DNA of 20,166 bases from Mageeibacillus sp. UBA3781 (GCA_002368805.1 DFFH01000134.1:1-20166), one strand, 5' to 3'; shown: positions 7,985-14,812, counted from the stretch's first letter. Translations and numbers: made by a program. The notes: a model not told the origin generated them from the letters alone.

Positions 7985-10156
7985 TCATCCTCTCATCGGT
8001 TCTCGTCTATTACGCGAACATTCTTTAAGATACCAGTAGATGCCATACCGCTCATTTCCGGTCTGATAATATGGGATCAGCGGAAGTTCGACCGCCTCGT
8101 CTTTCCAGTTTTTCAGTCCGGTCAGCACGAAGCCTCCGTCTTTTCGCACGACATACTTCGTAAGATCCGCCTGAAGATCCTCCACAGACACGCCCTCCGG
8201 AAGTGTCAGGAACTCTCTGTCGAGGACACATTTCGTCGTCCTTCCATAGTGGATATCGGTCTTTACCGACACATCAAAAACGACCTTCCAGGCAGGCGCG
8301 ACGACATCGATCCCGGCCTCTTCCGTGATGCCCCACTTCTCGTTTCCGAGCGGCACGCAGAGGACCAGCGGGCCGTACGAAAAGCCGATGGACGGTACCC
8401 GAGGCGCAGAAGTCGGAAAGAAAGGTGCTTTTGGCGCGGAATCATCTGAAAGAGTCTTCGCATCCGGTGTCGGGATCGAATCCGGTAGGACATGCGAATC
8501 CAGCTCCATCTCAAAAGTCATCTCGATCCGCGAGACCGCGTCCAGGATCAGCTCGAGATAGTCCTGATCGTCCGGGAGGTACTTGGCGCGATCCTTGATC
8601 CAGCGCGGGACACGGAGCTTCACATGCGTCTCCTCCTCGCAGGGGGAGTGTACTTTTCCATCGGAACAATCCGGGATCTTGTCCTCCGAATACGTCTTAT
8701 CATGATGCTGAAGGATCAGCTTGCCGCCCTCCAGATCCACCTGAAGCGACAATCTACGGTTCTCCGAGATCTTGATATCCGAGGAGATCCACTGCGTAAT
8801 GACGACCGTGTCGCCGTCGCTGTAGTACACCTGATCCTCGAACTTCGTAAAGTCCTCGATCGCCGTTCCCACACAGCACCAGAACGGATTCTCCGCCGGA
8901 TGCGCCGGCGAATACAGCCTATAGTAGCCGGTCGCCATCGGGTTGAAATACGTATATCCGCCATCCGGGCCGACCGAGCCGAGCTTCGCATTCCAGAGCG
9001 TCCGCTCGATGTACTCGGCGTACTTTATTTTCCCCGTCAGCTCGAAAAGCATCTGGGAAAGTTTGATCATATTATGCGCGCAGCAGCTCTCGCCGTTGCA
9101 CTGCGTTCTTGATCCATCGAGGATCCCGTCCCCGAAGAAGTGCTCCATGTCGCCGACGCCGCCCGTCATATAGCTCTGCTTCGTGCTGATTATATCGAAG
9201 AAGCGCTCCGCCACGGAGATCCTCGCCTCGCGGTCATTCTCCTCATCCGCCGGCTTTGCCGAAGCAGTGCCGCCGGTCTTCACAGAAGAGTCTGCCGTCC
9301 CTTCTCCGACCTCATCCGAAGCACCGGAAACTCCCGCAACTGCGCCTCTCAGATATCCGATGATCTTCGGCATCGTCGTGTTCGCGTGAACACCGTTGAG
9401 ACGGTTTCTAAATCCGAGAAGATCCGCATAGAGTTCCGGCTGGTCAAAGGCAGCTGCCGCGCGGCGGTATTTCTCATCCCCGGTAAGACCATAAAGCTGA
9501 TAGAGACAGTCATTCATGCCTCCAAACTCGACATTCAGGACTTTCTTTCTCGTCTCCTCATCCCAGGCAAGGACACGGTTACAGGTCCACTCACCCAGCG
9601 CCAGGCAGACCTCCTTCGCGCCGTCGATCTCCGCGATCTCCCACAGATCGATCAGGCCCTGAAGCACCTTGTGCAGCGCATACCACGGCACCCACTGCTC
9701 GCCCTGTGCTTTTCCCTCGAGAATATCAAACTGCAGTTCCCGGTTCTCCGGATCCTGCTCGATCGCCGCACACAAGAATCCGCTTCCGTATTTCGCCTGG
9801 CATTCAGAAAGACCGGCGATGATTCTCCCGGCCTGCGCCCTGCTGAATTCGAAAGACTTCCGAAGCTCCATACACTCGGCGATCCGCATGGCCTCACCTG
9901 CCGCGACAGCCTGTCCGCGAAGATATACGATCCGCATCGCCAGCGCCGAGAAATAGTGCCCGACACCATGGCCTGCGATGAGACCGCTTTCCCATCCGCC
10001 ATACGGCTCCGCATCTGTACTGATCCCGGCATTTCTCCGGAATCCCGCGAGCACCCGCTCCACATCCATCTCATCAAGAAAAGCCGCATTCAGGTCGAAT
10101 TTCCCGACCCAGCGCGGCTCTGTTATCTGCACTCTATCCAGCGAATATCTCTTCAT
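7985..10156 (-). CDS. GH127 beta-L-arabinofuranosidase-like glycoside hydrolase
   Basis: This 723-residue protein has the GH127 (former DUF1680) architecture. These enzymes release beta-L-arabinofuranose using a zinc-bound Cys nucleophile. Near the N-terminus is YGGWESGLIAGHGVGHYFSA (52-71). The zinc/cysteine centre is recognisable as NGESCCAHNM (354-363, with Glu356 and Cys358) and FWCCVGTAIEDF (426-437, with Cys427/Cys428). This matches the Glu-x-Cys and Cys-Cys set of the characterised enzyme HypBA1. Glu338 (GGVGDMEHF) is a candidate acid/base. There is no signal peptide, so the protein is likely cytoplasmic and acts on imported oligosaccharides. Two low-complexity inserts stand out: 271-310 (Gly/Ala/Ser/Glu/Lys) and 556-590. 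The second contains KAPFFP, encoded by an AAAAGCACC copy. No sugar transporter gene is adjacent. Confidence 0.92.
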   Translation of the reverse strand: MKRYSLDRVQITEPRWVGKFDLNAAFLDEMDVERVLAGFRRNAGISTDAEPYGGWESGLIAGHGVGHYFSALAMRIVYLRGQAVAAGEAMRIAECMELRKSFEFSRAQAGRIIAGLSECQAKYGSGFLCAAIEQDPENRELQFDILEGKAQGEQWVPWYALHKVLQGLIDLWEIAEIDGAKEVCLALGEWTCNRVLAWDEETRKKVLNVEFGGMNDCLYQLYGLTGDEKYRRAAAAFDQPELYADLLGFRNRLNGVHANTTMPKIIGYLRGAVAGVSGASDEVGEGTADSSVKTGGTASAKPADEENDREARISVAERFFDIISTKQSYMTGGVGDMEHFFGDGILDGSRTQCNGESCCAHNMIKLSQMLFELTGKIKYAEYIERTLWNAKLGSVGPDGGYTYFNPMATGYYRLYSPAHPAENPFWCCVGTAIEDFTKFEDQVYYSDGDTVVITQWISSDIKISENRRLSLQVDLEGGKLILQHHDKTYSEDKIPDCSDGKVHSPCEEETHVKLRVPRWIKDRAKYLPDDQDYLELILDAVSRIEMTFEMELDSHVLPDSIPTPDAKTLSDDSAPKAPFFPTSAPRVPSIGFSYGPLVLCVPLGNEKWGITEEAGIDVVAPAWKVVFDVSVKTDIHYGRTTKCVLDREFLTLPEGVSVEDLQADLTKYVVRKDGGFVLTGLKNWKDEAVELPLIPYYQTGNERYGIYWYLKECSRNRREPMRG

Positions 10157-10189
10157 AAGTCCACCTCACGATAAGGCTAATATATTGCC

Positions 10190-10198
10190 ATTATAGCA
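10190..10198 (-). promoter_or_regulatory. Extended -10 promoter for the GH127 gene
   Basis: The minus strand reads TGCTATAAT about 35 bases upstream of the GH127 start. It is the same extended -10 sequence found upstream of the ribonuclease gene. No good -35 is seen. The GH127 SD is GAGGTGG. Confidence 0.55.
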
Positions 10199-10219
10199 GA
10201 CCGGCCGCGATGGAAAAAC

Positions 10220-10302
10220 GCAAGATTCGGGCAAGTGCTTTTCGCGGAGAAACGATGGAGAAACTTAAGTCGGGAGCAAGTGCTTTTCGCGGAGAAATAG
10301 AA
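10220..10302. repeat. Two copies of the GAAAAGCACTTGC repeat between divergent genes
   Basis: Two near-identical segments reading GCAAGTGCTTTTCGCGGAGA lie 45 bp apart, with AAAAGCAC cores at 10235-10242 and 10280-10287. They sit between the GH127 promoter and the CmpB-like gene promoter. Both are in the same orientation. Confidence 0.85.
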
Positions 10303-10334
10303 GCGGAAAAATGGTAAAGGTTTTATTAATTTTT

Positions 10335-10375
10335 CATTTCCGTCGCTTGAATTCGGAAATGCGGAGGCGTACATT
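10335..10375 (+). promoter_or_regulatory. Promoter with operator-like palindrome for the CmpB-like gene
   Basis: TTGAAT (10347-10352), a 17-bp spacer and TACATT (10370-10375) form a promoter about 45 bases before the start codon. A perfect 8-bp inverted repeat, CATTTCCG (10335-10342) and CGGAAATG (10354-10361), with an 11-base centre, encloses the -35. This is a typical repressor operator position. Confidence 0.6.
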
Positions 10376-10421
10376 GGGAATATAAGGAAGCAGGGGGAAA
10401 AACAGATAAGGGGGCTTTCCG

Positions 10422-11027
10422 ATGGAGATCATCTGGAAACGAAAAGACGAGTTTACATTGCAGCCGAAACTGTACACTTTTCCGGAGCTTTTCGCGATGG
10501 CGGCGCTTGTATCTCAGCTCGGATTTCTTGTCGAGAACATGTGGATGCTGACAAGAAGCGGTTTTATCGACAACCGCAACATGAACCTGCCGTTTCTTCT
10601 CGGCTACGGCATCGCAGTCGTCGGCATGTACCTGGTTCTCGGCACACCGAAAAAAGGCCACTTCCTTCTTTACTATTCACTGGTATTTCTGTTCGTCTCG
10701 CTCGGCGAGATCGCGCTCGGCTTCACGGTCGAGGAGTTCTGCGGATTTTATTACTGGGACTACACGAACCTGCCGATGCACCTGACACGATACACCAGTT
10801 TCTTCACCAGCCTCGGATTCTCCGCGCTGATCACGCTTTTCATGTACTACTGCTACGAGCCGATCATGAGCTTCGTTCACAGGACGATGACCCCGAGAAG
10901 AAGGCGCATCGCGATCGCACTTTTCATCGCGCTGGTCTTCGATATGCTCTACAGTTTTCACATCATGAGAGAGCTCGGCGACGTCTATAAGTCCTGGAAG
11001 ATCTACGTCACACTGCCGATCAGATAA
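10422..11027 (+). CDS. CmpB-like integral membrane protein (PF06541 family)
   Basis: This 201-residue protein has five to six membrane segments (about 20-42, 57-74, 80-104, 126-146, 162-180). It carries the family hallmark of a short aromatic WDY motif before a Leu-Pro: YYWDYTNLP (110-118), preceded by LGFTVEEF. The family is labelled 'putative ABC-transporter type IV' (CmpB), but a transport role is not established. No ATPase is adjacent. The start ATG follows a GGGGG SD, and the promoter is at 10335-10375. It is the only plus-strand gene in the left two thirds of the window and converges on the oxidoreductase gene. Confidence 0.75.
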   Translation: MEIIWKRKDEFTLQPKLYTFPELFAMAALVSQLGFLVENMWMLTRSGFIDNRNMNLPFLLGYGIAVVGMYLVLGTPKKGHFLLYYSLVFLFVSLGEIALGFTVEEFCGFYYWDYTNLPMHLTRYTSFFTSLGFSALITLFMYYCYEPIMSFVHRTMTPRRRRIAIALFIALVFDMLYSFHIMRELGDVYKSWKIYVTLPIR

Positions 11028-11038
11028 CCGATCCGGTA

Positions 11039-11098
11039 ATCGGGCCTGTAATCGGTCCTGTAATCGTTCCTGTAATCATTCCTGTAATCGGTCTGCCA
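11039..11098. repeat. Five 12-bp tandem repeats between convergent genes
   Basis: The unit ATCGGTCCTGTA is repeated five times with one to four changes (11039-11050, 11051-11062, 11063-11074, 11075-11086, 11087-11098), with a partial unit before it. It fills the gap between the CmpB-like stop and the oxidoreductase stop. A multiple-of-3 unit makes an Asp-Tyr-Arg shadow ORF on the minus strand, which is not a gene. Confidence 0.85.
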
Positions 11099-11099
11099 A

Positions 11100-11687
11100 T
11101 CAGAACAGCTTATCGATCTCCCTGATCGCGTCGCCCACGATCTTCTTCTCATCCGCGCCGTCGATGTCCAACCCCAGCGCCTGGATGTACTCGAATTCCT
11201 TGATGCCGTAGAAGTTCTCCGACATGGCGCGCACATAACCAAATCCGAATTCCTCCGGACAGAAAACGCCTCCTGCGGTCATCACGTAGTAGAGCTTTTC
11301 CGCCTTGCACATCGCCCTCGGCGTCCCCTCCGGCGTATATTCGAAGGTGATCCCCATGACGTTGATCTGCTCGAAGTACTGCTTGAGCGCTGCCGGGAAG
11401 GACAGATCCCAGTAAGGCGCTGCCACGACGACCTGATCCGCCCTCGCAAACTGCTTGGCCAGGTCGAACATCGGATCATCCCACGCACACGCCTCTTCCA
11501 GCTCCACACGGTGATTGATGAATTCTTCGTCCGCCACCGGGAAAATCACTTTTCCGAGGTCAACTTCTTCGACCTTCTTTTTCGCGCCCTTTCTTTCCGC
11601 CTGCGTAAGAAGCTTCCCGATCAGGTGATCCGCGAGCACTTTCGTTCTCGATTCTTTCCGCACACACGCATTGATGTAAAGTATCAT
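11100..11687 (-). CDS. NAD(P)H-dependent FMN oxidoreductase, flavodoxin-like fold
   Basis: This 195-residue cytoplasmic protein belongs to the flavodoxin-2/azoreductase group (PF02525 type), which uses FMN and NAD(P)H to reduce quinones, azo or nitro compounds. Evidence is the N-terminal beta strand ILYINACVRKESRT (phosphate-binding position), APYWDLSFPAALKQYFEQIN (90-109, the conserved P.W....P..LK.....V pattern) and TAGG (137-140). The length is normal for the family. The start ATG has a strong AAGGAGG SD. The gene sits alone behind a 17-bp palindrome at 11737-11753, which suggests control by a ligand-responsive repressor. The natural substrate is unknown. Confidence 0.88.
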   Translation of the reverse strand: MILYINACVRKESRTKVLADHLIGKLLTQAERKGAKKKVEEVDLGKVIFPVADEEFINHRVELEEACAWDDPMFDLAKQFARADQVVVAAPYWDLSFPAALKQYFEQINVMGITFEYTPEGTPRAMCKAEKLYYVMTAGGVFCPEEFGFGYVRAMSENFYGIKEFEYIQALGLDIDGADEKKIVGDAIREIDKLF

Positions 11688-11736
11688 GTCCGCTCCTCCT
11701 TCAATCGAATGCCTTCTCCCGAGGGCATTTCCAGCC

Positions 11737-11753
11737 GTGTAACATTGTTACAC
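11737..11753. promoter_or_regulatory. 17-bp palindromic operator upstream of the oxidoreductase
   Basis: GTGTAACATTGTTACAC is a perfect 8-bp inverted repeat around one base, about 50 bases upstream of the oxidoreductase start. It has the size of a TetR/MarR-type operator. A half site GTGTAACA also appears at 6967-6974, upstream of the transglutaminase promoter. Confidence 0.6.
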
Positions 11754-11868
11754 AGGTATATTCCCAGTTAGGTTTTCCAAAGATTACCCTCATTCAGGTT
11801 ATCCATAGTTCACCCCGGAGTCTCTCCCCACCAGTTTACTCCAAAGCTGCCCCATCTGTTTACCTCAA

Positions 11869-12086
11869 ATAGGCTAGAATTGCAAAAATGAAGATTTTAG
11901 CCTATCAGTCAGGGGGTATCCGGGGCTCTTTCGGGGTCATTTTCTCTATTCATAGAGGTTTCCGTGATCTCAAAACTTTAAAAAACGAGTTTTAAGCCAC
12001 TCGTTGTAGGATACAAATGAGTTTTTTACGATTTCTATCCTATCAAGGAGTAGGCTAGAATTGCAAAAATGAAGATTTTAGCCTAT
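11869..12086. repeat. Three hairpin repeats of the TAGGCTA family
   Basis: Three units of about 37 bp can each form a hairpin. In 11869-11905 ATAGGCTA pairs with TAGCCTAT. In 12007-12044 TAGGATA (12008-12014) pairs with TATCCTA (12037-12043). In 12051-12086 TAGGCTA pairs with TAGCCTA. The first and third share the loop segment GAATTGCAAAAATGAAGATT. They are in the opposite orientation to the 621-902 field. A separate 6-bp inverted repeat, ACGAGT (11986-11991) with ACTCGT (12000-12005), lies just before the second unit. The 11688-12343 gap holds these, the 12186-12350 array, and no convincing gene. Confidence 0.85.
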
Positions 12087-12100
12087 CGCAAACCGCCAAA

Positions 12101-12117
12101 TACCCCCGGGGGGTATA
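12101..12117. other. GC-rich palindrome in the intergenic region
   Basis: ATACCCCC is followed directly by GGGGGGTAT, nearly a perfect palindrome with one extra G. A related GGGGGTATCCGGGG string lies at about 11912-11925, after the first hairpin unit, so this may be a repeat-associated element. No U tract follows, so it is not a terminator. Confidence 0.4.
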
Positions 12118-12185
12118 CCGTTCAGGTGCGCTTCTCCTTCCGGCTGACAAGCATCATCCACATTTTCCCAACTTTCTTTTTCCCA

Positions 12186-12350
12186 CTTGAAAATCACTCG
12201 TCCCGCAGCTTGAAAACCACTCGCCCCGCAGCCTAGCGCACTCGTCCCGCAGCTTGAAAATCACTCGTCCCGCAGCTTGAAAATCACTCGTCCCGCAGCC
12301 TAGCGCACTCGTCCCGCAGCTTGAAAACCACTCGCCCCGCAGCCTAGCGC
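12186..12350. repeat. Tandem array of 21/23-bp units built on CACTCGYCCCGCAG
   Basis: Seven full units and one partial unit are present. Five are 23 bp (12186-12208, 12209-12231, 12253-12275, 12276-12298, 12320-12342), starting CTTGAAAA(T/C)CACTCG. Two are 21 bp (12232-12252, 12299-12319), starting CCTAGCGCACTCG. All end CCCGCAG. The partial unit CCTAGCGC (12343-12350) supplies the TAG stop of the YitT gene. The shared GAAAAnCACTCGYCCC core is the window-wide AAAAGCACTCGCCCC repeat with one base changed, so the array looks like a local expansion of that element. Confidence 0.9.
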
Positions 12351-13288
12351 GTCTTATGCGGCTTTCTGCCGTTTCCGCTCGGCACTCCATGCGCCCCCCG
12401 CTTGGGAACGACCTTATGCGTGCCATTCGATCCATGTGCTCCATTTCCGCCATGCGATCCCCGCCGCGTCTTGCTGGAGATGATTTCATCGATCGTCGAT
12501 ACTGTGATAAAAGCACCGCCCTCGAATTCATTGATTTTCTCTCTGAACTTCTGCAGCTCGAAGTACGTGACGTAGCAGATAAGGGTCTTGTTCTCGCCGG
12601 CCACGGCGCCTGCGGAGTCCATCACTGTGCAGGTCTTGTGCATATCGTCTCGGATCCAGTTGATGATCGGATCCGGTTCTTTTGTAATGATCGTGACCTG
12701 CTTGATCGCCTCGAAGCGGTCGGTAAAGTGGTCGATCACCGCGGTAGCGACGATATATACCAGCAGGCTCAGCAGCGCACTGTTTCTGTTGATCAGCAGG
12801 AACGCCGCCGTATAGACGCACGCATTAAATGCGATTAATATTCCGGTCATGCTCATATTCCGCCCGGATCTCTGCTGGAGCTTACTGACGATCATGGCCG
12901 CCAGGATCTCGGATCCGTCGATACATCCGCCGGCTCTAAGAATGAGCGAGAGGCCCGCGCCCAGGATCGCGCCGCCAAAGACGACCGCGATGAAGTGCTC
13001 GGTATTCAGTTCAAATGGGATCCGCTCGAAGATCTCGAGCCCGAGCATATACGCGCCCGATCCGAAAATCGCTTTGATGAGAAATTCTTTTCCGAGAGCG
13101 AAAAACCCGACAAACAAAAACGGCAGAAATACGAAGAATACGGTCTTGGAGAGGTTCATTCCGGTGAGCTTGCTGATGATGATCGCGATGCCGGCCGTGC
13201 CGTAGTCGATCGCGTCGTTCGGAAGCAGGATGCACGCGACCGCAAACGCCGCCACAAGCGCGCCGAAAACGATCACCAGCAATGACAT
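12344..13288 (-). CDS. YitT-family membrane protein with C-terminal DUF2179
   Basis: This 314-residue protein has an N-terminal block of five membrane segments (YitT_membrane, formerly DUF161), including VACILLPNDAIDYGTAGIAI and GGAILGAGLSLILRAGGCID, which are typical of the family. A C-terminal cytoplasmic DUF2179-like domain covers about 195-275. The role of YitT proteins is not established. Beyond the domain is a basic Gly/His/Asn-rich tail (about 276-314, HGGNGAHGSNGTH) of low complexity, ending at the repeat array that provides the stop codon. The ATG at 13286-13288 has no SD. An in-frame ATT at 13310-13312, seven codons upstream, lies about 6 bases after GGGGTGA and would add KVNIRKV, a natural start for the family. 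No in-frame ATG/GTG/TTG exists between it and an upstream TGA. Confidence 0.88.
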   Translation of the reverse strand: MSLLVIVFGALVAAFAVACILLPNDAIDYGTAGIAIIISKLTGMNLSKTVFFVFLPFLFVGFFALGKEFLIKAIFGSGAYMLGLEIFERIPFELNTEHFIAVVFGGAILGAGLSLILRAGGCIDGSEILAAMIVSKLQQRSGRNMSMTGILIAFNACVYTAAFLLINRNSALLSLLVYIVATAVIDHFTDRFEAIKQVTIITKEPDPIINWIRDDMHKTCTVMDSAGAVAGENKTLICYVTYFELQKFREKINEFEGGAFITVSTIDEIISSKTRRGSHGGNGAHGSNGTHKVVPKRGAHGVPSGNGRKPHKTR

Positions 13289-13395
13289 AACTTTTCGAAT
13301 ATTTACTTTAATACCCGGTCACCCCGCTTCCTCGATCCTTCCTCTGCAAAAGCACTCGCCCCGCGTCTTTTCCGTCCCCACGCCGCCAGGGCAGA

Positions 13396-13983
13396 TCACC
13401 TTACGAGCCTGTTCCCGTACTTGCTGTCGCAGAACATGCGGAAGCGCTTTTCGAGCTCGCTGATACCTTTCACGATCAGATCCTTCGGCTGGTCATAACC
13501 TGCGTTCTCCCATTTCTCAAGGACCGACAGGCATCCGCTCACATGGTAGTGGCACAGATACTCAAACTCGGTATCTTTCCGGATCATATTATATCTTTCC
13601 TTACAGATCGTAAGGTACGTGCCATCGAACATTTTCCCGATCTTGTGCCGGATCGTTCCGGTGCAGTAGGGACTCATGATCATGGAGAAATAGATCCTGT
13701 TTTCATCTATATAGTCGATAAGGCTCTTCATATACTCGGGATTTCTCTCGCCATCGAGGATCACGAGCTCGATCTCCGTAATCACTTCCTTCTCGAGTTT
13801 CTCATAAAGATCATATACATCCAGATAATGCTTATAGAAAGTAACACGGTTCACGTCCGCCTTATCCGCGATCTCCTGCACCGTGATGCGGTGGAGTTCT
13901 TTTGTCGTAAGGAGCTGCGCAAGCGCCTCGCAAAGTGCTTTTTTCGTCCTAAGAGTTCTTCTGTCCGGTTTCTTACTGTCCAT
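13396..13983 (-). CDS. TetR/AcrR-family transcriptional regulator
   Basis: This 195-residue regulator has an N-terminal TetR helix-turn-helix (about 33-53, ITVQEIADKADVNRVTFYKH), including the hallmark TFYKHY. The C-terminal ligand domain resembles the TetR_C-type clostridial regulators (IYFSMIMSP region). I chose ATG 13981-13983, which follows GGAAGGTG at a good distance. An in-frame GTG 16 codons upstream has no SD. The family usually represses a neighbouring or divergent gene. The divergent partner here is the 64-residue ORF at 14267, and two GATATC-centred direct repeats lie between. A copy of AAAAGCAC (13935-13942) encodes KALCEA inside the DNA-binding domain, where sequence constraint is high. 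Confidence 0.92.
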   Translation of the reverse strand: MDSKKPDRRTLRTKKALCEALAQLLTTKELHRITVQEIADKADVNRVTFYKHYLDVYDLYEKLEKEVITEIELVILDGERNPEYMKSLIDYIDENRIYFSMIMSPYCTGTIRHKIGKMFDGTYLTICKERYNMIRKDTEFEYLCHYHVSGCLSVLEKWENAGYDQPKDLIVKGISELEKRFRMFCDSKYGNRLVR

Positions 13984-14037
13984 GTTATGCACCTTCCCCG
14001 CTTCAAGCGCGGCCCAATCCGATTCCTTCACTAAGTA

Positions 14038-14109
14038 AGATATCCATCCCTGGAGTCAGATATCCATCGCCGGCGGCTACAATTTCACCTCCGCCTGTAG
14101 TCTATTATA
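14038..14109 (-). promoter_or_regulatory. TetR-gene promoter region with direct-repeat operator candidate
   Basis: A TATAAT on the minus strand (14104-14109) is the likely -10 of the regulator gene, with no good -35. Downstream of it, AGATATCCATC occurs twice exactly (14038-14048 and 14058-14068), 20 bp apart, or about two helical turns. Each copy has a GATATC palindromic core, so it could be an autoregulatory site. Confidence 0.4.
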
Positions 14110-14161
14110 CACAATCCCGGCAAAATGCTGAATACGCTACAGACACCGCATTTTCTGAATA

Positions 14162-14190
14162 TTGAGGCGGAGGCGCGCGAATGGTACATT
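14162..14190 (+). promoter_or_regulatory. Promoter of the 64-residue ORF
   Basis: TTGAGG (14162-14167), a 17-bp spacer and TACATT (14185-14190) lie about 75 bases before the start codon. The -10 TACATTG and the string GCGGAGGCG also occur in the CmpB-like gene promoter. Confidence 0.5.
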
Positions 14191-14266
14191 GTAGTCACAA
14201 CAACGAAATGACACGCAAACAAAAACTGAAATGCCACCTGACATTTCGATCAAAGGAGACAAAATT

Positions 14267-14461
14267 ATGAGACCAGTATTTGAACTTATGACCGCAGCTA
14301 TTCTTTCCGCAGGCAGCATGATGCCGCAGGTCCCGCTAAATTGCTATACCCCCTCTGTTTTATTCGATACTACCGGCTACTATGATTCAATCGCACCCAA
14401 CCCTGATTATTACCCCTGTAACCTCTACGAGCAATCTTCCGCCTGCAGGTCCCGCTACTGA
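14267..14461 (+). CDS. Small orphan protein, 64 residues
   Basis: This ORF starts at ATG 14267-14269 behind a clear AAAGGAG SD, has a plausible promoter at 14162-14190 and is followed by a good terminator at 14589-14626. These three signals make it a likely real gene despite its size. The product has a mildly hydrophobic N-terminus (FELMTAAILSAGSMM, about 5-19) and a Tyr/Pro/Asn-rich C-terminal half with three Cys. An earlier in-frame ATG at 14231 has no SD. I do not recognise the family. It is divergent from the TetR-type gene and may be its target. A short secreted or membrane-associated peptide is possible, but the N-terminus lacks basic residues beyond Arg2. Confidence 0.55.
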   Translation: MRPVFELMTAAILSAGSMMPQVPLNCYTPSVLFDTTGYYDSIAPNPDYYPCNLYEQSSACRSRY

Positions 14462-14588
14462 GACCTCTGCGGAGAATCACTAACTGGAAATGCTTACTAT
14501 GAACAGATCTTTCTCCAAACTTCCAATTAAAAGCAGATCCTAACCAAACCCAACCTCGCTGGTTGAACATTATTAGTCGGTAAAAGAA

Positions 14589-14626
14589 CTCCCTGTGGCC
14601 TTCTGGCACACCGGGAGCTTTCTTTT
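14589..14626 (+). terminator. Terminator after the 64-residue ORF
   Basis: CTCCCTGTGGCC pairs with GGCACACCGGGAG (one mismatch, one bulge) around a short loop, followed by CTTTCTTTTG. The minus side also has a T-rich run (TTCTTTTA), so it may work in both directions. The 14462-14588 stretch before it shows no gene. Confidence 0.75.
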
Positions 14627-14638
14627 GTCCTTTTTCCG

Positions 14639-14740
14639 AAAAGCACTCGCCCCCTTACTATTTTTCGAAAAGCACTCGCTCCCTTACCATTTTCCGAAAA
14701 GCACTCGCCTCCTTACTATTTTCCGAGAAGCACTCGCCCC
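14639..14740. repeat. Four tandem 29-bp copies of the AAAAGCACTCGCCCC repeat
   Basis: Cores at 14639, 14668, 14697 and 14726 are spaced exactly 29 bp apart. Each unit is AAAAGCACTCGCYCCCTTAC followed by a T-rich tail ending in CG. The fourth core has one change (AGAAGCAC). The array follows directly after the terminator. It is contiguous, with no unique spacers, so it is not a CRISPR array. Confidence 0.9.
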
Positions 14741-14803
14741 CGATCCACTCATCGTTCTTCCCGCTTCTTTCCTCCCCGCACCATCGCGCTCATTATTTTT
14801 TTA

Positions 14804-14812
14804 TGGTATGAT
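14804..14812 (+). promoter_or_regulatory. Possible extended -10 promoter
   Basis: TGGTATGAT is an extended -10 about 100 bases before the membrane protein start at 14913. No -35 is clear. The long leader between them shows no obvious structure. Confidence 0.35.

Noticed and set aside
11003..11242. Minus-strand ORF ending in Asp-Tyr-Arg repeats
   Set aside because: It overlaps the oxidoreductase in another frame and only reads the 12-bp tandem repeats.
12186..12350. CRISPR-like array
   Set aside because: Units are contiguous, only 21-23 bp, with no unique spacers and no cas genes. The same holds for 14639-14740.
12154..12531. 125-residue minus-strand ORF across the tandem array
   Set aside because: It uses a different frame from YitT and mostly translates the repeats. 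No SD or family is seen.
14031..14031. GTG start for the TetR-type regulator
   Set aside because: No SD precedes it. ATG 13983 has GGAAGGTG at a good distance and fits the family length.
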